Part shown: in pieces, positions 26,242-35,762 of the stretch
Layout: each line of letters opens with the position of its first letter
Position numbering within the stretch: the stretch's first letter is position 1
NCBI GenBank assembly: GCA_012728115.1
Contig: JAAYFS010000012.1
Coordinates: forward strand, 1 to 64,000
Source of the DNA: Bacillota bacterium
GTDB lineage: Bacteria > Bacillota > Limnochordia > Darwinibacteriales > JAAYFS01
Reading direction: 5' to 3'
Length of the DNA: 64,000 nt
Translations under genes and position numbers: made by a program
Notes under the pieces: generated by a model
Databases searched by the model: none
Told to the model about the DNA's origin: nothing
What the model saw: only the letters and a program-made list of their open reading frames with translations

Positions 26242-26460
26242 TTACTCGAAATCTTCCAACCCAAAAATAGTTCCTGGTTGCCACTGTGGTTCAAGATAGA
26301 TTTGCGGATCTGAGCTAATTACTCTTTCGACGCGAAATTGGAAATTCCCCAATGCTTCTACTTGCATCATAACTCCTCTGAATTCCAGATTCAAGTACGA
26401 GCGGGTATCCGATTCAGCTTCATTCATCACTTCTTCTTCGGGCACGATGGTGTACAACAC
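26242..26460 (-). CDS. ylzJ: YlzJ-like protein
   Basis: A 72-residue YlzJ-like protein, recognised from its start MLYTIVPEEEVM and the middle block GVMMQVEALGNFQFRVERVIS. No function is known. Coupled to tepA by a one-base overlap, the same order as Bacillus tepA-ylzJ. Confidence 0.8.
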   Translation of the reverse strand: MLYTIVPEEEVMNEAESDTRSYLNLEFRGVMMQVEALGNFQFRVERVISSDPQIYLEPQWQPGTIFGLEDFE

Positions 26461-27263
26461 TATTGTATTCCTCCAGTATGTCCAGGATATCCAGATTGTC
26501 TCTGATAATTAGGTTGGTAATAACCTGGAGTTTGATACTTGGAATGATACTGGGGAGCTTTCGGAGCACTGACCACCTGTGTCATCTGATCGAGCTTATT
26601 GATCGCTGAATACAAACCACCAATTTCATCGATCAATCCTACGCTGACAGCATCTTCGCCGATTAGAACGGTGCCAACATCGCGCACTAGCTCACCAGTG
26701 CGAAACATCATTTCCCGCAATTGTCCTTCTGGCACCCGAGAGTTTCCGACGATAAACCTGATCATCCTATCTTGCATTTTGTCAAGATATTCGTATGTTT
26801 GCGGAACTCCAATTACTAACCCCGTTAATCTTATCGGATGGATCGTCATCGTCGCAGTTTCCGAAATAAACGAGTAATCTGCCGATACCGCAATTGGAAC
26901 CCCGATCGAATGTCCCCCACCTAGCACTAACGATACTGAAGGTTTGGACATACTTTTGACCATCTCCGCAATAGCGAGCCCAGCTTCAATATCTCCTCCA
27001 ACGGTGTTGAGAACAATTAACAAACCTTTAATCCGAGGGTTTTGTTCAATTGCAACAAGCTGCGGTATGATATGTTCATACTTCGTTGTCTTATTGCGAG
27101 GAGGTAATACCATATGCCCTTCGACTTGTCCTACAATAGTGAGACAGTGATAAGGACTCGTATGGTCTGGCACATTCATTTGACCAAGCTGCCTAATACT
27201 CTGGATCGCGGCTTTTTGTTCAAGAGCAGACTGTTCGTTCTGGTTTTGGTATTCAAAATCCAT
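26460..27263 (-). CDS. tepA: ClpP-like serine protease TepA (YmfB)
   Basis: A 267-residue ClpP/crotonase-fold protease. The nucleophile Ser is in [16 protein letters not shown] and the His in [30 protein letters not shown] is the typical oxyanion-side segment. Named translocation-enhancing protein in B. subtilis, where it degrades signal peptides and small spore proteins. ATG 27263 (MDFEYQN) is preferred over an ATG 9 nt upstream that sits on the AAAGGATGG site. The C-terminal 40 residues are Tyr/Gln/Pro-rich. It lies between RNase J and ylzJ as in Bacillus. Confidence 0.9.
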   Translation of the reverse strand: MDFEYQNQNEQSALEQKAAIQSIRQLGQMNVPDHTSPYHCLTIVGQVEGHMVLPPRNKTTKYEHIIPQLVAIEQNPRIKGLLIVLNTVGGDIEAGLAIAEMVKSMSKPSVSLVLGGGHSIGVPIAVSADYSFISETATMTIHPIRLTGLVIGVPQTYEYLDKMQDRMIRFIVGNSRVPEGQLREMMFRTGELVRDVGTVLIGEDAVSVGLIDEIGGLYSAINKLDQMTQVVSAPKAPQYHSKYQTPGYYQPNYQRQSGYPGHTGGIQ

Positions 27264-27326
27264 ATTTCGCATCCATCCTTTCTTTAAGGTCCTTTTTATT
27301 ATGCGAAATATGGAGCCAAATTAAAC

Positions 27327-28991
27327 CTAAACTTCCATAATGATCGGAAGGATCATTGGTCGACGTTTGGTCTTGCTATAAAGATACTGAGTTAAAACAT
27401 CCCTAATACAACTCTTAAGTACTCCCCACTCTTTTACGCTATTTCCTTCACAGTTTTCAATGGCGTCCTTAACTTTTTTACGAGCTTCTTCCATCAACTC
27501 TTCACTTTCCCGCACGTAAACGAAGCCACGAGAAACAATATCGGGTCCCGCTATAATCTTACCAGTCTTCTTATCTAGGGTAACCACTACGATAAATACC
27601 CCATCTGTAGACATTTGTTTGCGATCACGTAATACAATATTACCTACATCTCCAACTCCTAAACCATCGACAAATACTTGACCCGATGGAACTTTTTCCC
27701 CTGCCGTAACCCCTTTAGCGGTAAATTCAATCGGCTGTCCGATTTCTGCGATAAAGATATTCTCTTTTGGAACACCAGTAACTTCTGCTAACTCAGCATG
27801 TTTAATAAGCATCCTATGTTCGCCATGAATAGGAATAAAGTACGTTGGTTTACAAAGATTCAGCAAAAGTTTTAACTCTTCTTGCTTTGCATGACCAGAA
27901 GTATGAATTCCTAGATGCGGTTCATAAATTACATGTGCCCCTTCTTTAAACAACTGATTAATAATATTTCCTACCGAGCGCTCATTACCTGGAATCGGTG
28001 TGGCGGAAATAATCACGGTGTCGCCTGGACAAATTTCAAGCTTTTTATGTTCTGCCATCGCAATCCGTGTGAGAGCAGACATCGGCTCACCTTGACTACC
28101 CGTTGTAATTATTACTACTTGCTCAGCTGACAAACTGTCAATTTTGGCTAAATCAACGAGTATACCTTCTGGAATGCTCAAATATCCTAGTTCCACTGCT
28201 ATTTCCACAACGTTTACCATACTCCGTCCAGTGACACATACTTTGCGACCATGTTTCTGAGCAGCATCGAAGATTTGTTGGAGACGATGAATATTAGATG
28301 CAAATGTGGCAACTAATACTCGTCCTTCTGCTTTAGAAAAGATCTGCATTAAAGTTTCCCCAACTACTCTTTCTGACTCTGTATAACCTGGTCGTTCAGC
28401 GTTAGTTGAGTCTGAGAGCAAACAGAGAACTCCTTTGCGTCCCATTTCAGCAAATTTGTAAAAATCTGCAACTTTTCCATCTATTGGAGTTTGATCAAAC
28501 TTGAAATCGCTACAATATACGATCGTCCCTAATGGGGTATGCAAAGCTAAGGCTACCACGTCCGCAATACTATGGTTAACGTGGATAAATTCTATTTCAA
28601 AGTTACCGAGCTTAACTTGATCGCCTGCTTTAACTTCCCTTAGCTGCGTGGTTCTTTCCAAACCAAATTCTGCTAGTTTAACCCTTAATAACGCCAAAGT
28701 TAATTTTGTTCCATACACTGGCACATTTAATTGTCTTAAAAGATAGGGTACAGCCCCTATGTGATCTTCATGACCGTGAGTGAGGAATACTCCTTTAACC
28801 CGATGAGCATTCTCCACCAAGTATGATGTGTCAGGAATAACCAAATCAACTCCTAACATATCATCTTCGGGAAACATTACTCCTGCATCGATAACTATGA
28901 TTTCGTTGTTTAACTCGACTACCATCATATTTTTCCCGATCTCACCTATTCCACCAAGCGGAATAAGTCTTACTTTTCCATTTTTTGTCAT
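27327..28991 (-). CDS. rnj: Ribonuclease J
   Basis: A 554-residue metallo-beta-lactamase/beta-CASP ribonuclease with endo- and 5' exonuclease activity in mRNA decay and rRNA maturation. Visible motifs: PLGGIGEIGKNM at the N-terminus, the zinc motif LTHGHEDHIGAVPYLL, LLSDSTNAERPGYTESE, and the C-terminal HTSGHAKQEELKLLL and PIHGEHRML. ATG at 28991 behind GGAGGTGCG is preferred; starts further up would enter the leader hairpin. Position downstream of dapA matches B. subtilis rnjB. Confidence 0.95.
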   Translation of the reverse strand: MTKNGKVRLIPLGGIGEIGKNMMVVELNNEIIVIDAGVMFPEDDMLGVDLVIPDTSYLVENAHRVKGVFLTHGHEDHIGAVPYLLRQLNVPVYGTKLTLALLRVKLAEFGLERTTQLREVKAGDQVKLGNFEIEFIHVNHSIADVVALALHTPLGTIVYCSDFKFDQTPIDGKVADFYKFAEMGRKGVLCLLSDSTNAERPGYTESERVVGETLMQIFSKAEGRVLVATFASNIHRLQQIFDAAQKHGRKVCVTGRSMVNVVEIAVELGYLSIPEGILVDLAKIDSLSAEQVVIITTGSQGEPMSALTRIAMAEHKKLEICPGDTVIISATPIPGNERSVGNIINQLFKEGAHVIYEPHLGIHTSGHAKQEELKLLLNLCKPTYFIPIHGEHRMLIKHAELAEVTGVPKENIFIAEIGQPIEFTAKGVTAGEKVPSGQVFVDGLGVGDVGNIVLRDRKQMSTDGVFIVVVTLDKKTGKIIAGPDIVSRGFVYVRESEELMEEARKKVKDAIENCEGNSVKEWGVLKSCIRDVLTQYLYSKTKRRPMILPIIMEV

Positions 28992-29043
28992 TAAATTGAC
29001 GCACCTCCATAAACTTCGCCAAAAATTGAAACAACTAACTAAA

Positions 29044-29079
29044 CCTAAAACACCTGCCATTATTTTCAGGTGGATTAGG
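29044..29079 (-). promoter_or_regulatory. Leader hairpin of rnj
   Basis: In the 5' leader the minus strand has CCTAA-TC-CACCTG, loop of 10, CAGGTG-T-TTTAGG, pairing CACCTG/CAGGTG and CCTAA/TTAGG. It lies about 55 nt before the rnj ribosome site. Possible target for autoregulation; function not shown. Confidence 0.45.
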
Positions 29080-29176
29080 CCACGTCCGTATGAAACTCCA
29101 CATTCCTATTCTGCCCCCGCACAAAAAATCTAGCAGAATGAAATGAGTTAATTCCCGAACAGACATAATTATTCTT

Positions 29177-29205
29177 ATTATATCTTTAATGGAAAAGAAA
29201 AGCAA
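29177..29205 (-). promoter_or_regulatory. SigA promoter of rnj
   Basis: TTGCTT (29200-29205), 17-nt spacer, TATAAT (29177-29182) on the minus strand. Confidence 0.7.
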
Positions 29206-29209
29206 TAGA

Positions 29210-29239
29210 AAAGCACAATCTCATTGGAGATCGTGCTTT
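29210..29239 (-). terminator. Terminator of the asd-dapG-dapA unit
   Basis: AAAGCACGATCTC/GAGATTGTGCTTT stem of 13 bp (one G-T) with a four-base loop, followed by TTC and further Ts, 17 nt after dapA. Confidence 0.75.
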
Positions 29240-29255
29240 CGGTTACAATGACCTT

Positions 29256-30137
29256 CTATTCTAACAAACCATATCTACTCAATACATTTCGTAGCGTTTG
29301 TTTTTCTTCCTCGCTCATTTCTACCAACGGTTGTCTAACTGGTCCAGTCTCGAACCCTAAGATTTCCAAAGCTTGTTTTACAGGGACTGGATTGGTAGTA
29401 ATGAATAAGGCTCTGACGAGCGGTAATAATTCAAGGTGGGTGTTGATCGCTTCCTTTACCTCGCCTTGCATGAAATTATCGATCATTGCTTTTATTTGTT
29501 TTCCAACCAAGTGAGAAGCTACACTAACTACACCACATCCACCTACTGCTAAAATTGGCAAGGTTAACACATCATCTCCTGAATAGATTAGAAAACCATC
29601 TGGAGTAAGTGAGCGTACCAAACTAACCTGCTCTAAGTTTCCGCTTGCTTCTTTAATAGCTACAATGTTATCTATCTCAGCTAGTCTCGCAACTGTCTCA
29701 GGAAGTAGATTTACGCTAGTTCTTCCTGGAACATTGTATAACATTATTGGCAATGAAGCTTTCTCTGCAACCGTTTTAAAATGTTGGTAAAGTCCCTCTT
29801 GAGAAGGTTTGTTATAGTAAGGAGTGACCAACATTATACCGTCTACACCCGCTCTTTCTGCTGCGGCAGTTAGTCGCAATGTTTCTTCGGTATTATAAGA
29901 ACCTGTACCAGCAATTACTTCAATTCGGCCCCCGACCGCGTTAGTTATTTCCGAAAACAATCTTACCTTTTCGTCAAAGGTCAATGTTGGTGATTCTCCA
30001 GTTGTTCCACTGATTACAACTGCGTCAGAACCGTTTTCGGCAAGCCGTTCAGCAAGTCTTACTGCTTGTTCATAATCAACACTTCTGTCTTTCTTCATCG
30101 GTGTTACCATAGCTGTCATAACTTGACCCGCCTGCAT
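29256..30137 (-). CDS. dapA: 4-hydroxy-tetrahydrodipicolinate synthase
   Basis: A 293-residue DapA that condenses pyruvate with aspartate semialdehyde. Signatures: [38 protein letters not shown] with the conserved YY, and the Schiff-base Lys in [11 protein letters not shown]. Its start overlaps the end of dapG by 62 nt, indicating translational coupling. The product feeds both lysine/meso-DAP (via dapB) and, through dpaAB, spore dipicolinate. Confidence 0.95.
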   Translation of the reverse strand: MQAGQVMTAMVTPMKKDRSVDYEQAVRLAERLAENGSDAVVISGTTGESPTLTFDEKVRLFSEITNAVGGRIEVIAGTGSYNTEETLRLTAAAERAGVDGIMLVTPYYNKPSQEGLYQHFKTVAEKASLPIMLYNVPGRTSVNLLPETVARLAEIDNIVAIKEASGNLEQVSLVRSLTPDGFLIYSGDDVLTLPILAVGGCGVVSVASHLVGKQIKAMIDNFMQGEVKEAINTHLELLPLVRALFITTNPVPVKQALEILGFETGPVRQPLVEMSEEEKQTLRNVLSRYGLLE

Positions 30138-31368
30138 AACCCGAAACCCCCTTTTTACTCAATGAAAACTCTTCGTGAAGAATGTGGACTGTGCGAGGCA
30201 ATTCTTCTTCTTGGATTAGGCAAGAGATGTTAGCATGAGAATCGGTAGTCTGGAAGACTGAAATTTTTTCTTTCCCCAAACAACGTACAATTCTGGCCAT
30301 CACCCCTGGCACTCCATGCATCCCAGCACCAACAATTGAAACCTTTGCGAATCCACTCTTTATTTCAATATTCAACTCATAAGGAGCAAGAACCTTTTTC
30401 ACTAGATCGGCTTTTTCACTTTCCACAGTAAAAGCGATCAGATCTTGAGAGAGATGTATTAGATCAAGGCTTACCTCATATTGAGCTAATACATCGAAAA
30501 TCTTTATCGCCAAGTCTGTTTTGGCAAAATCAAATGATCCATAAATCCTAACTTGGGTACGCCGCGACATATGGGCAATTCCTGTTGCTACTCGGTCTTG
30601 GATATCGGATTGATCACATTTCTCTTGTTGACCTATTACCAAAGTACCTTTACCAGTTTCGGTTGAAAGAATTCTGAGCGGAATTCCCTTTTCCATCGCA
30701 ATTTCTACTGCTCGAGGATGGATCACCTTCGCTCCCAAATGAGCTAGTTCTACTACCTCCTGATAGGTCAAACACTTCAGAGTTTGCGCATCTGGAACCA
30801 ATCTTGGATCCGCTGTTTTCACTCCATCGACATCCGTAAATATCTCGATACAATCTGCATCCAAAGCATATGCGAGTACCGAGGCAGTGGTATCGCTACC
30901 ACCTCTACCGAGAGTAGTCACTTCATTATTTTCAGTTACACCTTGAAAACCAGCTACCACTGGAACTATCCTTAAGTCAATCGATTGTTTTATCCTGGTG
31001 TGATCAACACTTACAATCCTAGCATTTCCATAACGATCATCTGTTACGATTCCGCTTTGCCATCCAGTTAAAGCTTCCGCTTTAAGCCCTATCGAATTCA
31101 GGGTTTCAGCCATAATTACGGCAGAAATAATCTCGCCGCAACTCATCATCATATCCATGTTTCGTAATGAATATTGATTGCTTACCTCTTCTACCTGTTT
31201 GATTAAAGTATCGGTAGAATAGGGGTTACCCATTCTACCAATAGCCGAGACTACAACCACAGGAAAAAGCCCGTTATCCCAAGCCTTCTTTACATGAGAG
31301 GCTGCTTTTTGTCGCATTTCCGCTGTTGTCAGCGAACTGCCCCCGAATTTTTGAACTACTATTTTCAT
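30076..31368 (-). CDS. dapG: Aspartate kinase (DapG type)
   Basis: A 430-residue aspartokinase I. The kinase start [12 protein letters not shown] and the [18 protein letters not shown] and [14 protein letters not shown] blocks are typical. Two ACT domains follow from about residue 270 ([27 protein letters not shown]). The last 25 residues ([10 protein letters not shown] onward) are an extension overlapping dapA and look non-conserved. In B. subtilis DapG is the isozyme linked to DAP and dipicolinate, matching this context. Confidence 0.94.
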   Translation of the reverse strand: MKIVVQKFGGSSLTTAEMRQKAASHVKKAWDNGLFPVVVVSAIGRMGNPYSTDTLIKQVEEVSNQYSLRNMDMMMSCGEIISAVIMAETLNSIGLKAEALTGWQSGIVTDDRYGNARIVSVDHTRIKQSIDLRIVPVVAGFQGVTENNEVTTLGRGGSDTTASVLAYALDADCIEIFTDVDGVKTADPRLVPDAQTLKCLTYQEVVELAHLGAKVIHPRAVEIAMEKGIPLRILSTETGKGTLVIGQQEKCDQSDIQDRVATGIAHMSRRTQVRIYGSFDFAKTDLAIKIFDVLAQYEVSLDLIHLSQDLIAFTVESEKADLVKKVLAPYELNIEIKSGFAKVSIVGAGMHGVPGVMARIVRCLGKEKISVFQTTDSHANISCLIQEEELPRTVHILHEEFSLSKKGVSGYAGGSSYDSYGNTDEERQKC

Positions 31369-31372
31369 TAAC

Positions 31373-32401
31373 TCACCCCAAGTTTTGGGTTAGGAATTCA
31401 GCTATTTGAATGGCATTAAGTGCCGCTCCTTTTCTAATCTGATCTCCCACGACCCAAAGGTTTATTCCGTTTTTCACCGAGAAATCTTTTCGAATTCTAC
31501 CGACGTAAACAGGATCCTTTCCAGAGGTGAAAATTGGCATGGGATATTGTTGTTCCGCCACTTCATCCAAAACTTCAATACCTGGTGCTTGTCGCAATAG
31601 CTCTTTACATTCTTCGGGACTTAAAGGTAGTTCGGTTTCAACGTTAATAGATTCACAATGCGACCGCATTATCGGAAGTCTGACAGTGGTTGCTGTAATT
31701 CGCAAGGGTTCGTTAAAGATTTTTTGGGTTTCCTTAATCATCTTCCATTCTTCCTTAGTATAATCCCCTTCTTCAAAAACATCAATCTGTGGGATAGCAT
31801 TAAAGGCGATAGGATAGTGCTTCTCTCCGCTAGCAACAGGAAGAACGTTTGCTTCCATAGGTTTATCAGCTACATAATCCCTTACCTGCTGTTCTAATTC
31901 CTGCATTCCAGCAAATCCCGCACCCGAAACCGCTTGGTAAGTGGACACAACCACTCTTTTAATCTGCGCCTTCTTATGAATTGGAGCTAAAGCGACCGCC
32001 ATAATAGTGGTTGAACAATTTGGATTGGCAATTATTCCTTGATGCTTTAGGATATCCTCCCCATTAACCTCTGGAACAACAAGAGGAATATCAGGTTTCA
32101 AACGAAAAGCACTAGTGTTGTCAATTACAACCGCACCAGCCTTGACAGCATGTTTGGCGTACTTTTCACTCACTGATCCTCCTGCACAAAAGAAAGCGAT
32201 ATCAATGTTTTCAAAACTGTCCTCAGAAACAGCTTCAATAACGTATTCCTTACCATCTACTACTTTCTTTTGCCCAGCGGACCGGGGTGATGCTAATAAA
32301 CGTAACTCTCCTAGTGGAAAAGCACGCTCAACAAGCATATTTAAAATTTCTTCCCCAACAGCACCTGTTGCACCTAAAACAGCTACATTTTGCTTTTTCA
32401 A
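31373..32401 (-). CDS. asd: Aspartate-semialdehyde dehydrogenase
   Basis: A 342-residue Asd that reduces aspartyl phosphate to the semialdehyde with NADPH. The nucleotide loop is VLGATGAVGEEIL; the catalytic Cys is in IANPNCSTTIM; the His is in RLPIMRSHCESIN. It lies between dpaB and dapG in the standard spoVF-asd-dapG-dapA order. Confidence 0.96.
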   Translation of the reverse strand: MKKQNVAVLGATGAVGEEILNMLVERAFPLGELRLLASPRSAGQKKVVDGKEYVIEAVSEDSFENIDIAFFCAGGSVSEKYAKHAVKAGAVVIDNTSAFRLKPDIPLVVPEVNGEDILKHQGIIANPNCSTTIMAVALAPIHKKAQIKRVVVSTYQAVSGAGFAGMQELEQQVRDYVADKPMEANVLPVASGEKHYPIAFNAIPQIDVFEEGDYTKEEWKMIKETQKIFNEPLRITATTVRLPIMRSHCESINVETELPLSPEECKELLRQAPGIEVLDEVAEQQYPMPIFTSGKDPVYVGRIRKDFSVKNGINLWVVGDQIRKGAALNAIQIAEFLTQNLG

Positions 32402-32426
32402 TTTGAACCTCTCCTCTTTTCTTCAA

Positions 32427-33029
32427 TTACCTTATTTCTCTTCTCCCGCGTTCAATTAAAACGGGTTGTATTTGTTGATATTCCAGCGCTTTTTCTAAAG
32501 CTGGAATAATCATTTCCATGTCAGCAACTAATGAATTCGCTTTCATCTCAGGATTATCCTGACCGAAAGGTACGAAAAAAACGTTTTTTGCATTCAGCAA
32601 AATTCCTAGATTTCTAGCATTCATGCTTAATCCGTCGTTGGTTGATATTGCGATTAGGACTGGCTTTTTATTCCGTAAATGAGCCTTGGTAGCCATTAAC
32701 ACTGGAGTATCAGTAATTGACGACGCAAGTTTAGCTAATGTATTACCAGTGCAAGGAGCGATTACGATACAATCGAGATCGTTTCGTGGGCCCAAGGGTT
32801 CTGCATCGACAATTGTTTTAATCGGTTCTTCACCAGTCAGTTTTCTTAGTCTATCGACAATATCTTGCCCTCGCCCAAATCTTGTATCTGTCTCAGCAAC
32901 AGAATAGGACACGATCGGACAAACACTTGCGCCTAGCGACAAGATTTTTTCAATTTGCGGAAAAATCTCTTCATAAGTGCAATGACTTCCTGTTAAGGCA
33001 AATCCAATTCGCTTCCCCTTTAGTGTCAT
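32427..33029 (-). CDS. dpaB: Dipicolinate synthase subunit B (SpoVFB)
   Basis: A 200-residue flavoprotein-fold subunit of dipicolinate synthase. Recognised by IGFALTGSHCTYEEIFPQIE at the N-terminus and CIVAPCTGNTLAKLASSITD-like residues near 95. It overlaps dpaA by 4 nt. Dipicolinate made in the mother cell is exported to the forespore core. Followed by asd. Confidence 0.95.
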   Translation of the reverse strand: MTLKGKRIGFALTGSHCTYEEIFPQIEKILSLGASVCPIVSYSVAETDTRFGRGQDIVDRLRKLTGEEPIKTIVDAEPLGPRNDLDCIVIAPCTGNTLAKLASSITDTPVLMATKAHLRNKKPVLIAISTNDGLSMNARNLGILLNAKNVFFVPFGQDNPEMKANSLVADMEMIIPALEKALEYQQIQPVLIERGRREIR

Positions 33030-33925
33030 TTAGCATCATTCCTCTCTAATAATCGGTTAATTAGTCGAGGAATACACCTAATTAGGATTTGTCCGGAAGT
33101 GATTGGCGCAACCTTTCCAGGTAATGACAATGCTAGAATAGCCAGTATCCCAAATTCTTTTGCAGCATGAAAATCGGTGCCTCCTGGTTCGGCTGCTAAA
33201 TCGATTATTAGAGCATCCTTGTTTATCAACTCAAGATAAGAAGCTGTTAGAACTAGCGCAGGAATAGTGTTGAAAACGAAGTCAAAATTCGTTTCGGTGT
33301 CCAGATCACTTAACAATAGAGGTTTTAAGCCCATCTCAACAATCCTTGCTAAATCAGCCACATTGCGGGATGCTACCGTTACATTTGCTCCTAGAGCATC
33401 GAGTTTTCTCGCTAAGGTCATTCCACATCTACCGAAACCGAGAACCAAGCATTTTGAGCCATGGATCGTAATCGGTTTTTGTTCCATCGCTAGCTGAATA
33501 GCACCTTCGGCAGTCGGAATAGAATTGAGGATCGCTATCTCATCGACTTCAGCGGTTTCCACTAAGAGTAATTTTTTCTTATAAACGGCCTGTTGAATTA
33601 CTGGCTTAGCAACTCCGACAAAGAGTATGGTTCTTTCTGGTAGCACTCCAATGATCTGCAACAAATCGATGGGTTCTTTTTTATCTAGTCGGGTTTTTAT
33701 TTTACCCGTTAGATCAGTGTTACTCATCGGGGCAATAACAACTTGAACATCTTTTACGGCTACAACTGGGTCCGAAACAAACTCAGCTTCTTCTAAACCC
33801 GGCTCAAACTCAAAGCCTACCAAGCGTAAGTTAACTAGTTGCTCCAGCAAAGCTTTTGCTAGCTCGAGTTCGCGCCGATCCCCTCCTAGCATACAAATTG
33901 AGACACCTTTTAACATACCATCCAT
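33026..33925 (-). CDS. dpaA: Dipicolinate synthase subunit A (SpoVFA)
   Basis: A 299-residue dehydrogenase-fold subunit. N-terminal SICMLGGDRRELELAKAL and the Rossmann loop CLVLGFGRCGMTLARKLDALG (about residues 162-182) are characteristic. With DpaB it oxidises dihydrodipicolinate to dipicolinic acid. ATG 33925 behind GGAGG. A near-perfect SigK promoter lies 32 nt upstream, consistent with late mother-cell expression. Confidence 0.96.
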   Translation of the reverse strand: MDGMLKGVSICMLGGDRRELELAKALLEQLVNLRLVGFEFEPGLEEAEFVSDPVVAVKDVQVVIAPMSNTDLTGKIKTRLDKKEPIDLLQIIGVLPERTILFVGVAKPVIQQAVYKKKLLLVETAEVDEIAILNSIPTAEGAIQLAMEQKPITIHGSKCLVLGFGRCGMTLARKLDALGANVTVASRNVADLARIVEMGLKPLLLSDLDTETNFDFVFNTIPALVLTASYLELINKDALIIDLAAEPGGTDFHAAKEFGILAILALSLPGKVAPITSGQILIRCIPRLINRLLERNDAK

Positions 33926-33956
33926 TCCAAGACCTCCTCTAGGGTGTACTCCTTAG

Positions 33957-33985
33957 TACTATATGAGAAGGAATTGGAACAGGTG
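33957..33985 (-). promoter_or_regulatory. SigK-type promoter of dpaA
   Basis: On the minus strand CACC (33982-33985), 16-nt spacer, CATATAGTA (33957-33965). This matches the SigK consensus mACm-N16-CATAnnnTA at every defined position. In Bacillus the spoVF operon is SigK-controlled, so sequence and context agree. Confidence 0.75.
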
Positions 33986-34001
33986 CATATCTAAAATAAC
34001 A

Positions 34002-34772
34002 TTAATCCTGGAAAAGAATATGTTCTAATCCATAGATCACACCTTTTAACTCGTGTATTTTACGAATCGCTAAAATAACACCAGGCATGAAACTCTCTCT
34101 ATTGGTAGAGTCATGACGAATAATTAAACTTTGCCCTGGTAATCCAAAAATCACTTCTTGATGAGCAACATAACCAGGCAATCTAATACTATGAATATTT
34201 ATATCTTCAAGCTTGCCCCCCCTGGCCCCAGGGATCTTTTCCCATTCCTCATGCTTCGGAAGCTCACTTTCTTCTCTTCGAGCTTCCAATATCATCTCCG
34301 CAGTCTTGATAGCGGTACCAGAAGGAGCGTCTTTCTTTTGGTCATGGTGATATTCAATTATTTCCACTTTAGGAAAAAACCTAGCTGCTTTGGAAGCGAA
34401 CTTCATCATAAGTACAGCACCAATAGCAAAATTTGGTGCAATTAATGCAGCCCAATCATCCTTTTTCGCTTCTTCCTTGAGTTTTTGAATTTCCACTTCG
34501 CTTAAACCTGTAGTACCTACTACTACCCTAACGTTAAAATCATAACATATTTTGATATGTTTTAGTACAACATCAGGTCGAGTAAAATCGACTACTACAT
34601 CGGGTTTGGTCTGGCGGATAGCTTCGGCTAGATCATCATATAGTTCGATCCCGTCAACCTGCCCTTTGGCGGTATCGACTCCGCCTACTAGTTCCATTTC
34701 TTCGGTAGCTCTTACTGCATTAACTACTTCTTTACCCATTTTGCCTCGCGCACCGCAAACGAGCACTCGCAT
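34002..34772 (-). CDS. dapB: 4-hydroxy-tetrahydrodipicolinate reductase
   Basis: A 256-residue DapB. The N-terminal nucleotide loop is VCGARGKMGKEVV, the substrate motif is EYHHDQKKDAPSGTA, and VVVGTTGL lies between. It commits the pathway to DAP/lysine. In this window dapB stands just upstream of dpaA, whose product competes for the same intermediate; the SigK promoter between them would allow separate control. Confidence 0.95.
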   Translation of the reverse strand: MRVLVCGARGKMGKEVVNAVRATEEMELVGGVDTAKGQVDGIELYDDLAEAIRQTKPDVVVDFTRPDVVLKHIKICYDFNVRVVVGTTGLSEVEIQKLKEEAKKDDWAALIAPNFAIGAVLMMKFASKAARFFPKVEIIEYHHDQKKDAPSGTAIKTAEMILEARREESELPKHEEWEKIPGARGGKLEDINIHSIRLPGYVAHQEVIFGLPGQSLIIRHDSTNRESFMPGVILAIRKIHELKGVIYGLEHILFQD

Positions 34773-34845
34773 GTGTAGACCTCCTAAAGAATTAGCAATA
34801 TTAATCTAGGAATGATTCTAGTCACAACCAAAAGATTCCTGCATA

Positions 34846-34904
34846 CTCAAGAACATTACAATAAAGGGCCGCTTTTCGCGGCCCTTTATTGTAATGTTCT
34901 TGAG
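34846..34904 (-). terminator. 27-bp perfect palindrome after the stress protein gene
   Basis: CTCAAGAACATTACAATAAA-GGGCCGC (34846-34872), loop TTTTC, and the exact complement at 34878-34904. The GC core followed by CTTTATT resembles a bidirectional terminator, but the stem continues 20 bp further out than needed. It lies 4 nt after the stop of the downstream-reading stress protein gene. Confidence 0.75.
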
Positions 34905-34908
34905 TCTT

Positions 34909-35406
34909 TTATTCTCCTCCGTGAGACTCTACATCTTTTGCTCCGTTGCGTCTGAGAATTTCACTAGCCTCCTCAGTTTTTTCGTCACTAGTTTCGACAA
35001 CAGCGAGGATTCCTCCGCTCTTAAGTTCTTCTTCGTATTGGCGTCCTCGCTCTTCAGGTATTCCTAAATCAATAAGACCTCCTGCTACTCCGCCAGTGAC
35101 TGCTCCAGATAAAGCTCCTGCCAATGGACCTGCAGCTACGATTGGACCGATGCCTGGAATCGCTAGAGCTCCAACTCCTGCGAGTAGTCCAGCTACGCCA
35201 CCGAGCGCTCCGCCCCAAGCTGTTCCATCCGCAATATTCTCAGTACCACCAAAATCTCCGCCAACTTCCATGTCGCGTTTAACAGTTTTTCCGTCATCAC
35301 GAGCGATAATGGATATTTCATTATCTTTGAAACCTTTGTTTCTTAGTGTTTTCACTGCCTTTTCGGCTGCTTCCATTTGGTTAAAAACACCTATTACGGT
35401 TGACAA
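34909..35406 (-). CDS. General stress protein with glycine-zipper region (YflT/GSP17M-like)
   Basis: A 165-residue protein. The N-terminal domain (VIGVFNQMEAAEKAVKTLRNKGF) resembles the general stress protein 17M domain. The centre (about 70-115) is Gly/Ala-rich with zipper spacing (GGALGGVAGLLAGVGALA), suggesting membrane association. The C-terminal part (GGILAVVETSDEKTEEASEIL) repeats the alpha/beta pattern. Similar genes are stress induced in Bacillota; the exact role is unknown. Ends at a long palindromic terminator. Confidence 0.7.
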   Translation of the reverse strand: MSTVIGVFNQMEAAEKAVKTLRNKGFKDNEISIIARDDGKTVKRDMEVGGDFGGTENIADGTAWGGALGGVAGLLAGVGALAIPGIGPIVAAGPLAGALSGAVTGGVAGGLIDLGIPEERGRQYEEELKSGGILAVVETSDEKTEEASEILRRNGAKDVESHGGE

Positions 35407-35477
35407 TTTTCAATCCCCCTTTTTGGTATTCACGAGTATTGTTCCCACAAAAGGGCGATTATTATGCGAAAAAACTG

Positions 35478-35750
35478 TCAATAATTAAGGTCCAAGCGAC
35501 GGATAATATCAGAATAATGTTCTGCTTCATTTAGATCAACAATCACAAGGTCTCTACCGATTTTCTTGATGCCGCGCCACGGTATTACAATTACCTTTGA
35601 TTTAAAAAAACCTTTCCCATACGGGATAATAATTGAATCGACTTTACCTGTCTCAGTGTTTATAATCAGATCAGTTTCGTTGATTACCCCAAGCTTAATC
35701 CCTTCATCAAAACTCACTATTTCCTTGCCTGCTAAATCCGAATAACGCAA
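35478..35750 (-). CDS. ymxH: YlmC/YmxH family PRC-barrel sporulation protein
   Basis: A 90-residue PRC-barrel protein (MRYSDLAGKEIVSFDEGIKLG, then SIIIPYGKGFF and IPWRGIKKIGRDLVIVDL). TTG start at 35750 behind AAGGGGG. In Bacillus ymxH lies between the M16 protease gene mlpA and spoVFA; here the beta-barrel candidate, a stress protein and dapB are interspersed. Function unknown, sporulation-associated by context. Confidence 0.82.
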   Translation of the reverse strand: MRYSDLAGKEIVSFDEGIKLGVINETDLIINTETGKVDSIIIPYGKGFFKSKVIVIPWRGIKKIGRDLVIVDLNEAEHYSDIIRRLDLNY

Positions 35751-35762
35751 TAAACTTCCCCC

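Noticed and set aside
34946-35488. 180-codon plus-strand reading frame opposite the stress protein gene
   Set aside because: It mirrors the Gly/Ala-rich zipper of the minus-strand gene, has no ribosome site and low-complexity Pro/Ser content.
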